The position numbers and the translations under genes were made by a program. Under the pieces are notes generated by a model that was not told the origin of the DNA, searched no databases, and saw only the letters and a list, made by a program, of their open reading frames with translations. Below are positions 44,775 to 53,723 of a DNA stretch of 64,000 bases, one piece after another. Source of the DNA: Ferrovibrio sp. MS7 (lineage in GTDB: Bacteria; Pseudomonadota; Alphaproteobacteria; Ferrovibrionales; Ferrovibrionaceae); NCBI RefSeq assembly GCF_038404985.1, contig NZ_JBBKBA010000003.1, forward strand, positions 310,001-374,000, in the 5' to 3' direction. Numbering within the stretch: position 1 is the first letter of the stretch; each line of letters opens with the position of its first letter.

Positions 44775-46382
44775 TCACTTCAGCTTGGCGAAGTGGAAGC
44801 GCGGCACGTTGTCGGCGATGATGGGCATGTCGAGCTTTTCGGCCATGGCCCAGTTCAGCACCTGATGATGCAGCGGCAGGTAGATCACTTCGTCGTTGAC
44901 GATGTCCCAGGCGTCGCGGATCAGCTTGTCGCGCTTGGTGGCGTCAAGCTCCGAGAGCATGCCGTTGATCATGCCGTCCAGCTTCGGGTTCGAGTAGTTG
45001 GTGAAGTTCCAGGAGCCGTTCTTGCCGTCCGGGGTCTGCACCAGATACGAGAACACGTAATGCGAGTCGAAGGTCGGCACGCCCCAGCCGAGCAGGAAGA
45101 AGCTGGTATCCTTCTTCTGCAGCTTGGGGAAATGCAGCGTCTTGGAACGCGCCGCGAGATCGACCTTGATGCCGGCCTGGGCCAGCATGCCGACGACCGC
45201 CTGGCAGATTGCCTCGTCATTGACGTAGCGATCGTTCGAGCAATCCAGCGTCACGCCGAAGCCATTCGGGTAGCCGGCATCGGCCAGCAGCTTCTTGGCC
45301 TTCGCCACGTCATACGGCAGGCGCTTGTCGATAGCGGCATCATAGCCATGCACGCCCGGCGACGTGATCATGCCGGCGACCACGGCATCGCCGCGCATCA
45401 CCTTGGTGCGGATCGCTTCCATGTCGATGGCATGATACATGGCCTGGCGCACGCGCTTGTCGGCCAGCGGGTTCTTGCCCTTGACATCGGAATACTTCAG
45501 TTCCGGGCTGCCGACATCGAGGCCGAGGAAGATCGACCGGATTTCGTTGGTCTTCTTCACCTGGATGCCAGCCGTGCGGCGGACGCGCTCCACGTCCTGC
45601 ACCGGCACGTCGAGCACGAAATCGAGCTGGCCCGAGAGCAAGGCGGCAACGCGGGTGGCGGCGGTGGTCACCGGGGTATAGACGATCTCGTCGATGTTAT
45701 GCGGCGCGTCCTTGAGGCCCCACCAGTTCGGGTTCTTGGCGGTGACGGTGCGGACATCCTGCTCGCGCAGCTTCAGCGAGAACGGGCCGGTGCCGTTGGC
45801 GTTACGCACGGCATAGGTCTCTTCCTTGTCCTTGTAGCTCTGCGGGTTCAGCACATTGTGCTTTTCCGCCCAGCTCTTCGACAGGATGAAGATATTGGCG
45901 ATCTGGTTCGGCAGGATCGGGTTGGCGCCATCGGTGATCACATGCACGGTAAAATCATCGACCTTCTTCACATCCTTGACGGAGGCGATGTAGGTCTTGA
46001 AATCCGAGTTGGCATGCTGGGCGCGCTTGACCGAGAACACCACGTCATCGGCGGTGAAGCTCTCGCCGCCATGGAACTTCACGCCCTGGCGCAGCTTGAA
46101 TTCCCAGGTGGTGGCGTCGAGCGCCTTCCACGAAGTGGCCAGCGCCGGCACGAACTTCAGATCGGCCGAGTAGCCGAGCAGGCCTTCATAGACCTGGAAC
46201 GAGCCGGTGCGGGTGAGGCCTTCGTTCTGGCTATGCGGATCGAAGGTGAGGTAGTCGCCCTGGCTGGCCCAGCGCAGGGTCTTGCCCTGTGCATGAACCT
46301 GGGGGGCGTAAGCCGCAGTAGAAATCGCCGCCAGCGCGAGCGCGCCGGCAAGCAGAGCCGCCTTGAGACGGAAGGTTGCCAT
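44775..46382 (-). CDS. Periplasmic substrate-binding protein of the peptide ABC importer (SBP family 5)
   Basis: 535 residues from the ATG at 46382, where a signal peptide begins (MATFRLKAALLAGALALAAI, cleavage near VHA). Frame starts further upstream are unlikely. SBP-5 marks: LRWASQGDYLTFDPHSQNEG, YEGLLGYSADLKFVPALA, WEFKLRQGVKFHGGESFTAD and LLADAGYPNGFGVTLDCSND. Such proteins bind oligopeptides, dipeptides, glutathione or nickel complexes; the ligand cannot be told from this. It is the first gene of the importer operon and has a GGAGG site upstream. Confidence 0.93.
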   Translation of the reverse strand: MATFRLKAALLAGALALAAISTAAYAPQVHAQGKTLRWASQGDYLTFDPHSQNEGLTRTGSFQVYEGLLGYSADLKFVPALATSWKALDATTWEFKLRQGVKFHGGESFTADDVVFSVKRAQHANSDFKTYIASVKDVKKVDDFTVHVITDGANPILPNQIANIFILSKSWAEKHNVLNPQSYKDKEETYAVRNANGTGPFSLKLREQDVRTVTAKNPNWWGLKDAPHNIDEIVYTPVTTAATRVAALLSGQLDFVLDVPVQDVERVRRTAGIQVKKTNEIRSIFLGLDVGSPELKYSDVKGKNPLADKRVRQAMYHAIDMEAIRTKVMRGDAVVAGMITSPGVHGYDAAIDKRLPYDVAKAKKLLADAGYPNGFGVTLDCSNDRYVNDEAICQAVVGMLAQAGIKVDLAARSKTLHFPKLQKKDTSFFLLGWGVPTFDSHYVFSYLVQTPDGKNGSWNFTNYSNPKLDGMINGMLSELDATKRDKLIRDAWDIVNDEVIYLPLHHQVLNWAMAEKLDMPIIADNVPRFHFAKLK

Positions 46383-46561
46383 TGGTGTCTTGCCTCCATG
46401 CAATGCCGGCCCTGGCTGGTTTTCGATTGGCCGGCGATTGATGCAGAATTTATGTAAAATAAACATATAAGTCCACGCGGCGGCGGGCTGGCGCGCAGGA
46501 AATTCATTTGGGGATTCAGGCAATATTCTTGCCTGTAGCGTTTACCCTAGGTCAGCCCGGG

Positions 46562-47614
46562 TCAATGACGCGGCTGCTGCACGATCACGCCGTACCAGCC
46601 CAGACCGTCATAGGTCTCATACCCAAGCGTATGGGCGAAGGCGACCAGGCTGCCATCGGCGGCATAATAATAGCCGCGTTCCCGCCCCTCGGCCTGCAGG
46701 TCGAAGGGCTGATACAGGCCCTGGCCATCGGAAGCGGCAATCACCCGGCGCTTGGCGTCGAGCAGCAGCACACGGCTGCGTTGCCATTCCTCGGCGCTCA
46801 GGCTCGGTTCATCGCAGACGACGCTGCTGCCCTGCTTCTCCCAATCGAAGATCACGCCCAGCACGCCCAGCGGCGCACCATGGATCTGGCCGCCGGTACG
46901 CACCGCCGCGGCATAGATCGCCACCGCCTTGCGCTCATGGCTGACACTCTGGCTGATCTCGTCAACACAGTAATCATCGCCGCTGCGCGACTGCATCGCC
47001 TTCTGGAACCAGGACGTGCGCGACACATCGGCCCGCGCGACGCGGGGAAACCGCTTCGGGTTGGCGGTGGCCACCACCCGGCCCGAGGCATCGGCCAGCA
47101 CCAGGTTGAGATACACCGTATAGAAACGGTTGATCACGCCAAGCCGTTCGCTGGCCAGGGCATGCAGTTCCTCGGAAGGCTCGGCCAGAGCCTGCCACAT
47201 CGCGGCATCGGTGGCCCACCAGCGGCAATCACAGGTCCGCTCATACAGGTTGCGCACGATCAGTTGCACGATGGTCTGCGCCATGTCGGCAAGGCGCGGT
47301 CCCTCCAGATCCTTCACGATCTGGGTGACGATCTGCTCGGCGGCCTGCTTGGAAGCACTGATCCGCTTCAACACCACATCGCGGAAGCGTTTGGAATTGT
47401 CGGCGGTCTGGTTGGCCAACGCCTTCACTTCCTGCGCCACCACCGCGAAGCTGCGGCCGACTTCGCCGGCGCGCGCCGCCTCGATGGAGGCATTCAGCGC
47501 CAGCAACGTGGTCTGGAAGGCAATGTCTTCATTCTGCGCGCCGAATTCCTGAACGTCGCGCTCGATGCCATCGATAACCTGATGGACTTGCAAGTGATGA
47601 TTCTGATCAGCCAT
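46562..47614 (-). CDS. Soluble chemoreceptor-like protein with reversed domain order
   Basis: 350 residues without TM or signal peptide. The N-terminus carries the methyl-accepting chemotaxis hairpin tip: [20 protein letters not shown] then [20 protein letters not shown] (residues about 30-70). The C-terminal half is a Cache-like sensor ([44 protein letters not shown]). In usual chemoreceptors the sensor comes first and the signalling domain last. A conserved [19 protein letters not shown] motif joins the parts. It may be a cytoplasmic partner of a chemosensory array; no che gene lies nearby. Confidence 0.8.
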   Translation of the reverse strand: MADQNHHLQVHQVIDGIERDVQEFGAQNEDIAFQTTLLALNASIEAARAGEVGRSFAVVAQEVKALANQTADNSKRFRDVVLKRISASKQAAEQIVTQIVKDLEGPRLADMAQTIVQLIVRNLYERTCDCRWWATDAAMWQALAEPSEELHALASERLGVINRFYTVYLNLVLADASGRVVATANPKRFPRVARADVSRTSWFQKAMQSRSGDDYCVDEISQSVSHERKAVAIYAAAVRTGGQIHGAPLGVLGVIFDWEKQGSSVVCDEPSLSAEEWQRSRVLLLDAKRRVIAASDGQGLYQPFDLQAEGRERGYYYAADGSLVAFAHTLGYETYDGLGWYGVIVQQPRH

Positions 47615-47642
47615 GGACCTGACTCAAAGCTACTGACGGGAA

Positions 47643-47665
47643 CGACGCCGGCCCTGCCGGCGTCG
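47643..47665 (-). other. Strong hairpin between clpA and the chemoreceptor-like gene
   Basis: Arms CGACGCCGGC and GCCGGCGTCG enclose CCT. There is no T-run after it, so it could be a Rho-independent-like stop of weak kind, or an mRNA-protecting structure. Confidence 0.4.
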
Positions 47666-47730
47666 CATACGGTCCAAAAAGCGTGCAGAATCTATGCCAA
47701 GAAAGCGTTCAACCGCCGGAATAAGCCCAC

Positions 47731-50103
47731 TTAATTGGCGTATTCCGGCTCTTTGCTTTCCGTAGCGTCACCCTTGCCCTTCGGCGCAGGAGACTTCTCG
47801 GCGGTGATCTCGAAGCCGAGCTTGCCGTCCTTCACCGTCACCAGGATATGACCACCCTTGACCAACTGGCCGAACAGCAATTCGTCCGCCAGCGGCTTCT
47901 TGATGTTCTCCTGGATCACGCGGCCAAGCGGCCGGGCACCATAGAGCGGATCGTAGCCATGCTCGGCCAGCCAGGCGCGGGCCTCGTCGGTCAGCGCGAT
48001 GGTGACATTGCGGTCGGCAAGCTGGCCTTCAAGCTGGGCGACGAACTTGTCGACCACGCGCGAGATGGTTTCCTGCGCCAGCGGCGCAAAGCCGATGGTG
48101 GCATCCAGGCGGTTGCGGAATTCCGGCGTGAACAGCTTCTTGATCGCTTCCTCGTCCTCGCCTTCCTTGAGGCCGCGGCCGAAGCCGATGGCCTGCTTCG
48201 ACATCTCGGAAGCGCCGGCATTGGTGGTCATGATCAGCACCACGTTGCGGAAATCGACGCTCTTGCCGTTGTTGTCGGTGAGCTTGCCGTGGTCCATCAC
48301 CTGCAACAGGATGTTGAACAGGTCGCCATGCGCCTTCTCGATCTCGTCGAGCAACAGCACGCAATGCGGATGCTGGTCCACTGCATCGGTGAGCAGGCCC
48401 CCCTGGTCGAAACCGACATAGCCCGGCGGCGCACCGATCAGGCGGCTGACGCTGTGGCGCTCCATGTATTCCGACATGTCGAAGCGGATCAGCTCGACAC
48501 CCATGATATGGGCAAGCTGGCGTGCCACTTCGGTCTTGCCGACGCCAGTGGGGCCGGAAAAGAGATAGGAGCCGATCGGCTTTTCCGGTTCGCGCAAGCC
48601 GGCACGGGCCAGCTTGATGGCGCTGGACAGCGCATCGATGGCGGCATCCTGGCCGTAGACCACGCGCTTCAGCTCGGCATTGAGGTTGCGCAGGCTTTCC
48701 TTGTCCTCGCGGCTGACCGACTTCGGGGGAATGCGCGCGATCTTGGCAACGATGGCTTCCACTTCCTTGACGCCGATCACCTTGCGACGGCGCGATTCCG
48801 GCTTGAGCAACTCGGCGGCGCCGACCTCGTCGATCACGTCGATGGCCTTGTCCGGCAGCTTGCGGTCATTGATGTACTTGGCCGAAAGCTCGACGGCCGC
48901 CTTGATGGCGTCGTCGGTATAGCGGACATGGTGATGCTCTTCGTAATAGGTCTTGATGCCGCGCAGGATCTTCACCGCATCGGCCAGTGTCGGCTCGTTC
49001 ACATCGATCTTCTGGAAACGGCGCAGCAGCGCGCGGTCCTTCTCGATATAGGACCGGAACTCCTTATAGGTCGTCGAGCCGATGCAGCGCAGCGCGCCGG
49101 AAGCCAGCGCCGGCTTCAGCAGGTTGGACGCATCCATGGCGCCGCCAGACGTGGCGCCGGCGCCGATCACGGTGTGCATCTCGTCGATGAACAGGATGGC
49201 GTTCGGCTGCGCTTCCAGCTCCTGCATCACCTGCTTCAGGCGTTCCTCGAAGTCGCCGCGATAGCGCGTGCCGGCGAGCAGGCTTCCCATGTCCAGCGCG
49301 TAGATCACGGCTTCCTTCAGGATGCCCGGCACTTCGCCATGGATAATGCGGCGCGCGAGCCCTTCGGCAATCGCAGTCTTGCCGACGCCGGGATCGCCGA
49401 CATAAAGCGGGTTATTCTTGGTACGGCGGCACAGGATCTGGATGGTGCGCTCGATCTCCGGCTCGCGGCCGATCAGCGGGTCGATCTTGCCGGCCTTGGC
49501 CTTGTCGTTGAGATTGACGCAATAGGCGCTGAGCGCCTCCTTGTCCTTATCCTTGGCGCCCGGCTTCTCGCGCTCGCGGTCGCCACGCTGCTCGCGCGCG
49601 CCCTCCTCGCCCGAAGGCGCATCGGCGCCACGCACCGGTCGGCGCTCGTTGCGCGTGCCCGGTGCCTTGGCAACGCCATGGCTGATATAGCTGACGGCAT
49701 CGAGGCGCGTCATGTCCTGTTCCTGCAGGAAATGCACGGCATGGCTCTCGCGCTCGGAGAAGATCGCCACCAGCACATTGGCGCCGGTGACTTCCTCGCG
49801 GCCGGAGGATTGCACATGGAACAGCGCGCGCTGCACGGCGCGCTGGAAGCTCAAGGTCGGCTTGGCATCCTGCGGCAGGCCGGTGACTACCAGGCCGCGC
49901 AGTTCTTCATCGATAAAGGTGCCAAGCCGCTCGCGCAGCTTTTCGATATCGACATTGCACGCCCGCATCACCGCGATGGCGTCGGAGTCTTCGGTCAGGG
50001 CGAAGAGCAGATGCTCAAGCGTAGCGAATTCATGCTTCTTGGCGCCGGCCAGCGACAGGGCCCGGTGCAGGGATTGTTCAAGCGTGCGCGAGAAGCTTGC
50101 CAT
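47731..50103 (-). CDS. clpA: ATP-dependent Clp protease ATP-binding subunit ClpA
   Basis: 790 residues, the normal length for ClpA. It unfolds substrates, often N-degron proteins passed by ClpS, and feeds them to ClpP. An N-terminal repeat domain (about 1-145) precedes AAA+ module 1 with Walker [16 protein letters not shown] near 235 and AAA+ module 2 with [15 protein letters not shown] near 518. The ClpP-contact loop is in module 2. The end is Pro/Lys/Glu rich. It lies downstream of clpS in the usual order; the gap between them contains tandem 19-bp repeats. Confidence 0.98.
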   Translation of the reverse strand: MASFSRTLEQSLHRALSLAGAKKHEFATLEHLLFALTEDSDAIAVMRACNVDIEKLRERLGTFIDEELRGLVVTGLPQDAKPTLSFQRAVQRALFHVQSSGREEVTGANVLVAIFSERESHAVHFLQEQDMTRLDAVSYISHGVAKAPGTRNERRPVRGADAPSGEEGAREQRGDREREKPGAKDKDKEALSAYCVNLNDKAKAGKIDPLIGREPEIERTIQILCRRTKNNPLYVGDPGVGKTAIAEGLARRIIHGEVPGILKEAVIYALDMGSLLAGTRYRGDFEERLKQVMQELEAQPNAILFIDEMHTVIGAGATSGGAMDASNLLKPALASGALRCIGSTTYKEFRSYIEKDRALLRRFQKIDVNEPTLADAVKILRGIKTYYEEHHHVRYTDDAIKAAVELSAKYINDRKLPDKAIDVIDEVGAAELLKPESRRRKVIGVKEVEAIVAKIARIPPKSVSREDKESLRNLNAELKRVVYGQDAAIDALSSAIKLARAGLREPEKPIGSYLFSGPTGVGKTEVARQLAHIMGVELIRFDMSEYMERHSVSRLIGAPPGYVGFDQGGLLTDAVDQHPHCVLLLDEIEKAHGDLFNILLQVMDHGKLTDNNGKSVDFRNVVLIMTTNAGASEMSKQAIGFGRGLKEGEDEEAIKKLFTPEFRNRLDATIGFAPLAQETISRVVDKFVAQLEGQLADRNVTIALTDEARAWLAEHGYDPLYGARPLGRVIQENIKKPLADELLFGQLVKGGHILVTVKDGKLGFEITAEKSPAPKGKGDATESKEPEYAN

Positions 50104-50119
50104 TCGGTCTACGCCTCCA

Positions 50120-50190
50120 TCAATCGCGTTCCACTAACTCAGTCACGTTCCACTAACTCAATCACGTTCCACTAACTCAATCACGTTCCA
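50120..50190 (-). repeat. 19-bp tandem repeats across the clpS stop codon
   Basis: On the plus strand gttccactaactcaatcac-type units start at 50128, 50147, 50166 and 50185 (partial), with a further partial copy before. The clpS stop (50177-50179) lies in the third. On the minus strand each unit carries TGATTGAGTTAG, thus several stop triplets. The array ends 16 bases before the clpA start. Confidence 0.9.
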
Positions 50191-50506
50191 TCGTGCATTG
50201 CAGTGGATGCTGGTGCTGGCGGGCGAAATCGACCACCTGGGTCACTTTCGTTTCCGCCACCTCGTAGGTGAACACGCCACAGATGCCGACGCCCTTCTGG
50301 TGGACATGCAGCATGATCTGTGTGGCTTCCTCGCGGGGTTTGTTGAAGAAACGCTCCAGCACATGCACGACGAACTCCATCGGGGTGTAGTCGTCGTTCA
50401 GCAACAGCACCTTGTACATTGGCGGCTTTTGCGTCTTCGGCTTGGTCTTGGTGACCACGCCGATTTCGGTACGCCCGCGTCCGTCGCGTCCATCCCGTTC
50501 GCTCAT
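50177..50506 (-). CDS. clpS: ClpS adaptor protein
   Basis: 109 residues. ClpS binds proteins with N-terminal bulky residues and hands them to ClpA. The core is [40 protein letters not shown] and [20 protein letters not shown]. The Asn-Asp-Asp-Tyr-Thr-Pro-Met motif and downstream His and Met residues form the N-degron pocket. The C-terminal residues come from the first repeat of a tandem array, so the end differs from typical ClpS (TMERD). Confidence 0.97.
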   Translation of the reverse strand: MSERDGRDGRGRTEIGVVTKTKPKTQKPPMYKVLLLNDDYTPMEFVVHVLERFFNKPREEATQIMLHVHQKGVGICGVFTYEVAETKVTQVVDFARQHQHPLQCTMERD

Positions 50507-50698
50507 GCCCGCCCACTCATCGGCTCTACTCTGTCCAGCTCACTGCTGATGCCGTGGCTCATTCCTGTGCTCCGCCCGACTAGGGAAAGCGCCGTCTGCG
50601 CCGCCGCATCGGTTAAGGATATGGGAACATGGTAAAAAAATACCAGCACCCGGCGGGTAAAAAAAGATGGCGTTTCGCGTCTTGACCTCACCTGTGGA

Positions 50699-50727
50699 CA
50701 AAAAAGAGCCCGGCGTTGCCGCCGGGC
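50699..50727 (-). terminator. Intrinsic terminator after the phasin gene
   Basis: On the minus strand arms GCCCGGCG and CGCCGGGC enclose GCAA and are followed by TCTTTTTT. It ends the phasin transcript (stop at 50774) before clpS. Confidence 0.85.
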
Positions 50728-50773
50728 CCTGTACTCAAACGCTGTCACAAAACCGTGTGCGGCGTGGCGCCAA

Positions 50774-51301
50774 TCAGGCGGCCAGCGGCTTCACGAACTT
50801 CTCGACCGCCGCCTGAACCTGGGCGTTGATCGGGGCGAAGGTGTCCTGCGCAACCTTGGCCGACACTTCGCTCAGCTTGGTGGCATGGGCGGCATAGGCC
50901 TCGAAGGCGGTCTTGGCGAAATCGTTCTGCAGTTCGATGAGTTCCTGCAGGGTCTTGGCGCCAAACAGGGCCTTAGTAGCGGCCAGGTTGTCTTCGTACT
51001 GAGTCTTCGCGAAAGCCAGCACTTCGGCGTTGATGGTCTCTGCGCCCTTCGAGGCGACGTTGCCGGCGGCGACGAAGGCGTCGATGTTGGTCTTGGAGAA
51101 CTTGGCGGCGTCGTCGTAACCCTTCACCACGGTTTCCAGACGCTCCTTGGCCTGGGCAAAGGCGCGCTCGGTGGCTTCGGTGGTGGCCTTCAGCGCCTTC
51201 TCCATCTGCTCCTTGGAGGTGGCGATCAGGGTCTCGTAGGGGGCGGCGCCCTCGAACTTCGGCGCTTCGATCTTCGGCGCGACGGTCTTGGTCTTGGCCA
51301 T
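50774..51301 (-). CDS. phaP: Phasin family protein
   Basis: 175 residues, helical, with Ala/Lys/Glu-rich amphipathic helices, as in phasins that coat PHA granules. The pattern KIEAPKFEGAAPYETLIATS near the start, then FVAAGNVASKGAETINAEVL, AFAKTQYEDNLAATKALFGA and LIELQNDFAKTAFEAYAAHA, matches the phasin_2 family. It completes PHA biology with phaC at 14840. A 19-bp dyad 80 bases upstream may bind the PHA-responsive repressor PhaR. A terminator follows. Confidence 0.92.
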   Translation of the reverse strand: MAKTKTVAPKIEAPKFEGAAPYETLIATSKEQMEKALKATTEATERAFAQAKERLETVVKGYDDAAKFSKTNIDAFVAAGNVASKGAETINAEVLAFAKTQYEDNLAATKALFGAKTLQELIELQNDFAKTAFEAYAAHATKLSEVSAKVAQDTFAPINAQVQAAVEKFVKPLAA

Positions 51302-51380
51302 GGGAATAATCCTTCTAGCGACTGTTGATCCTGGGGTGGGTGCTCATAAAGCCGCCCCGGCGTACCGGCGCGGCAGAAAA

Positions 51381-51399
51381 AATGCTGCGGTGCAACATT
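51381..51399. promoter_or_regulatory. Candidate PhaR operator upstream of the phasin gene
   Basis: aatgctgcggtgcaacatt is an inverted repeat (aatgctgc against aatgttgc, 7 of 8 positions) with a three-base centre. PhaR sites in alphaproteobacteria are rich in CTGC/GCAG-type half-sites. It lies 80 bases before the phasin start codon. Confidence 0.4.
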
Positions 51400-51503
51400 G
51401 ATGTTTATATGGGCACGCCTTGGGTTGCGTCAAGGGATTTTTTGTGCGCCGCAATATAAAAATGCGGCAGCGCAGCGTTCCCTTGCGCGATCAATAGTTT
51501 ATT

Positions 51504-51533
51504 GCCTAATTAAGGACCTGGGCGCCTAATTAA
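51504..51533 (-). repeat. 20-bp-period direct repeat at the stop of a lipoprotein gene
   Basis: GCCTAATTAA occurs at 51504 and 51524. The second carries the stop codon of the lipoprotein gene (CTA at 51526-51528 on the plus strand). A second TAG-type stop lies in the downstream copy. Confidence 0.7.
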
Positions 51534-52242
51534 ACGCCCGTTGGGTATACACCAAGCCGTTGTCCCCGACGATATAGCGCGGCGGCACAACCTTGGGCTT
51601 CTCGCTGGTTTCGTTGAATAGCATCGAATACGGCGGCAACGGCACCTTGCGCGGCGGATTCACCGCCACCCCGGTACGGTCGAACGGCGCCAGCACCTCC
51701 AGGAAACGCAGATCCTTGAAGCCAGCGGTCTCCGCCGGGTAGCCCTCGGCGGCCCAGGCGTTGAAGTGGAACTTGCCATCGCGGCAGGCACTGGCGGTCC
51801 AGAAGAAGTCATCACCGCGCAATTCCATGTTGCGCTTCGCCGTAGCCTCGAAGCCGGCATCGGTCAAGGCCTTGGTAACAGTGGAGAATTCGGCTGCGGT
51901 CAGGCGATAGAGGGCTTGCTCACCGCGCCACGGCTTGAGCGGGTCCTCCACCGTGAGGCGCAGCAGCGAGCCGGAGCCGATCACCCTCGCCTCCAGCATG
52001 GCACCGCCATCGGGCTGGGCCGAGAAATCATAGGAGCGGCGCTGTTCGTCGTGGCGGCCATTATAGACCAGACGGTAGCGCGCCGGCTGGCCGGGCTGGC
52101 AGCTCACCGCCAGATCGTCGCCGCCGACATAGCGGTCCCAGGAATAATGACGGCGGATCGGGTCGTCCGTAGGGCCGACCGAGGCACAGGCGCTGAGCGC
52201 CAAAACCGCCGCCAGACCAAACCATTCCTTAACCCGACGCAT
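51526..52242 (-). CDS. Lipoprotein of unknown function
   Basis: 238 residues from the ATG at 52242, chosen because a GGAG site lies six bases upstream and the lipoprotein signal begins there (MRRVKEWFGLAAVLALSAC). The mature protein is exported and lipidated. It has strand-rich parts (ARYRLVYNGRHDEQRRSYDF, GSLLRLTVEDPL) and two extra Cys in DLAVSCQPG and TASACRDG that could pair in the periplasm. The family is not recognised. The gene lies divergent from the DD-carboxypeptidase gene. Confidence 0.65.
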   Translation of the reverse strand: MRRVKEWFGLAAVLALSACASVGPTDDPIRRHYSWDRYVGGDDLAVSCQPGQPARYRLVYNGRHDEQRRSYDFSAQPDGGAMLEARVIGSGSLLRLTVEDPLKPWRGEQALYRLTAAEFSTVTKALTDAGFEATAKRNMELRGDDFFWTASACRDGKFHFNAWAAEGYPAETAGFKDLRFLEVLAPFDRTGVAVNPPRKVPLPPYSMLFNETSEKPKVVPPRYIVGDNGLVYTQRAFN

Positions 52243-52348
52243 TTTAGACTCCATAAGTTGTGCTGCCGCCTGATGGTTAACGTTATGCTGAATCATAGCT
52301 GAATCAAGCGTTTGGCAGACTTTTCCACTGGACAAGCCGAATCGCGAT

Positions 52349-52410
52349 TCATACACTCATGCCAAGCGAATCGGGCGAATTGATGGCCGTCCATCTCGCC
52401 TAGTGTATGA
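52349..52410. promoter_or_regulatory. Spaced 9-bp inverted repeat upstream of the DD-carboxypeptidase gene
   Basis: TCATACACT (52349-52357) and AGTGTATGA (52402-52410) are inverted and 44 bases apart, between divergent genes. It could be a pair of operator half-sites or a long stem-loop; the sequence alone cannot decide. Confidence 0.3.
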
Positions 52411-52437
52411 GTCAAGCAGGATAGTGACGGGGGATCA

Positions 52438-53679
52438 ATGATGCAGGTTGGCGCTCTGGTGCGGGGTATTACGGCCCTAGTTGTAACGATTTGTTTCTCC
52501 ATCCTGCTCAGCCAAAGCCCCGCCCTCGCCCAGGGCAAATATGCCGCCATCGTGGTCGATGCCGATTCTGGCCGTGTACTGCACGCCCAGGATGCCGATG
52601 CCCTTCGCTACCCGGCATCGCTGACCAAGATGATGACCCTGTACATGACCTTCGATGCGCTCAACAGCGGCCAGTTGCAGATGAACCAGCCGCTGAAGGT
52701 TTCGGCCCACGCCGCTGCCCAGCCCTATGGCATCGAACTGCGCGCCGGCCAGACCATCACCGTGCGCGATGCCGTGCTCGCCGCCATCACCAAGTCCGCC
52801 AATAATGCCACCGCCGTGCTGGCCGAAGCCATCGGCGGCACCGAGGCGCAGTTCGCCCAGATGGCGACCCGCCGCGCGCATCAGCTCGGCATGAGCCGCA
52901 CCACCTTCAAGAATTCCTCCGGCCTGCCGAACAAGCAGCAGCAGACCACGGCGCGCGACATGGCAACGCTGGGCATGGCGCTGATCAAGAACCACGCGAA
53001 ATACTATCACTACTTCTCCACTGCCGAATTCCAGTGGAAGGAAGCCACCATCCGCAACCACAATCATGTGCTGGCGCGCTATGAAGGTGCCGACGGCATC
53101 AAGACCGGCTTCATCGCCGCCTCGGGCTTCAACCTCGTTGCTTCCGCGAAGCGCGATGGCCGCCGCGTGCTGGCCGTGGTGTTCGGCGGCCCGAGCATCG
53201 TCGCCCGCGACAACCGCATGATCCAGCTTCTCGATGCCGGCTTCGAGCGCATCGGCAAGCCGGGCAACGACCCGGTGATGGCCTCCGTCGAGCCGGCGCC
53301 GGCCTTCAGCCTGATCAGCTCAGCGCAGGCCGCCGAAACCGGCAGCATTGCCCGCGCCGCCAAGCCGAAAACCAATGCCAAGGCCGAAGCCGCCGTTGCC
53401 AAGGCGCCGGCCCAGAAGGGCAAGAAGCAGAATGGCAATGGTGCCTGGGCAGTGCAGCTTGGCGCCTTCAAGAAGCAGGATGCGGCCCAGGCCACTGTCG
53501 CCAAGGCGCAGGCCAAGGTGCCCACGGGTGAGCCGACCATCGAGACGCTGCGCGCCGATAGCGGCATGCTCTACCGCGCCCGCCTCACCGGCCTCACCGA
53601 AGCCGATGCCCGCAGCGCCTGCAGCAACCTGAAGCGCAAGAACCTGACCTGCACGGTCGTCTCGCCGTCTGCTGGCTAA
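52438..53679 (+). CDS. D-alanyl-D-alanine carboxypeptidase with C-terminal SPOR domain
   Basis: 413 residues. It has a signal peptide-like start (TALVVTICFSILLSQSPALA). Penicillin-binding motifs of class C low-mass PBPs: SLTKMM with Ser61, SANN near 120 and KTGF near 222. It trims pentapeptide side chains in peptidoglycan. The last about 80 residues form a SPOR domain (GAWAVQLGAFKKQDAAQATV) that binds denuded glycan strands, common at division sites. A low-complexity linker rich in Ala and Lys joins the two. No C-terminal membrane helix is visible. Confidence 0.92.
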   Translation: MMQVGALVRGITALVVTICFSILLSQSPALAQGKYAAIVVDADSGRVLHAQDADALRYPASLTKMMTLYMTFDALNSGQLQMNQPLKVSAHAAAQPYGIELRAGQTITVRDAVLAAITKSANNATAVLAEAIGGTEAQFAQMATRRAHQLGMSRTTFKNSSGLPNKQQQTTARDMATLGMALIKNHAKYYHYFSTAEFQWKEATIRNHNHVLARYEGADGIKTGFIAASGFNLVASAKRDGRRVLAVVFGGPSIVARDNRMIQLLDAGFERIGKPGNDPVMASVEPAPAFSLISSAQAAETGSIARAAKPKTNAKAEAAVAKAPAQKGKKQNGNGAWAVQLGAFKKQDAAQATVAKAQAKVPTGEPTIETLRADSGMLYRARLTGLTEADARSACSNLKRKNLTCTVVSPSAG

Positions 53680-53723
53680 GAGCTGGCGCGGGCTAGTCCA
53701 CCGAAGTTGCTTGATTTTCAGGC

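Noticed and set aside
47848-50175. 775-codon frame antisense to clpA
   Set aside because: Shadow of clpA; the whole length mirrors ClpA codons.
50120-50190. CRISPR-like array before clpA
   Set aside because: Units are directly joined without spacers, so it is a simple tandem repeat.
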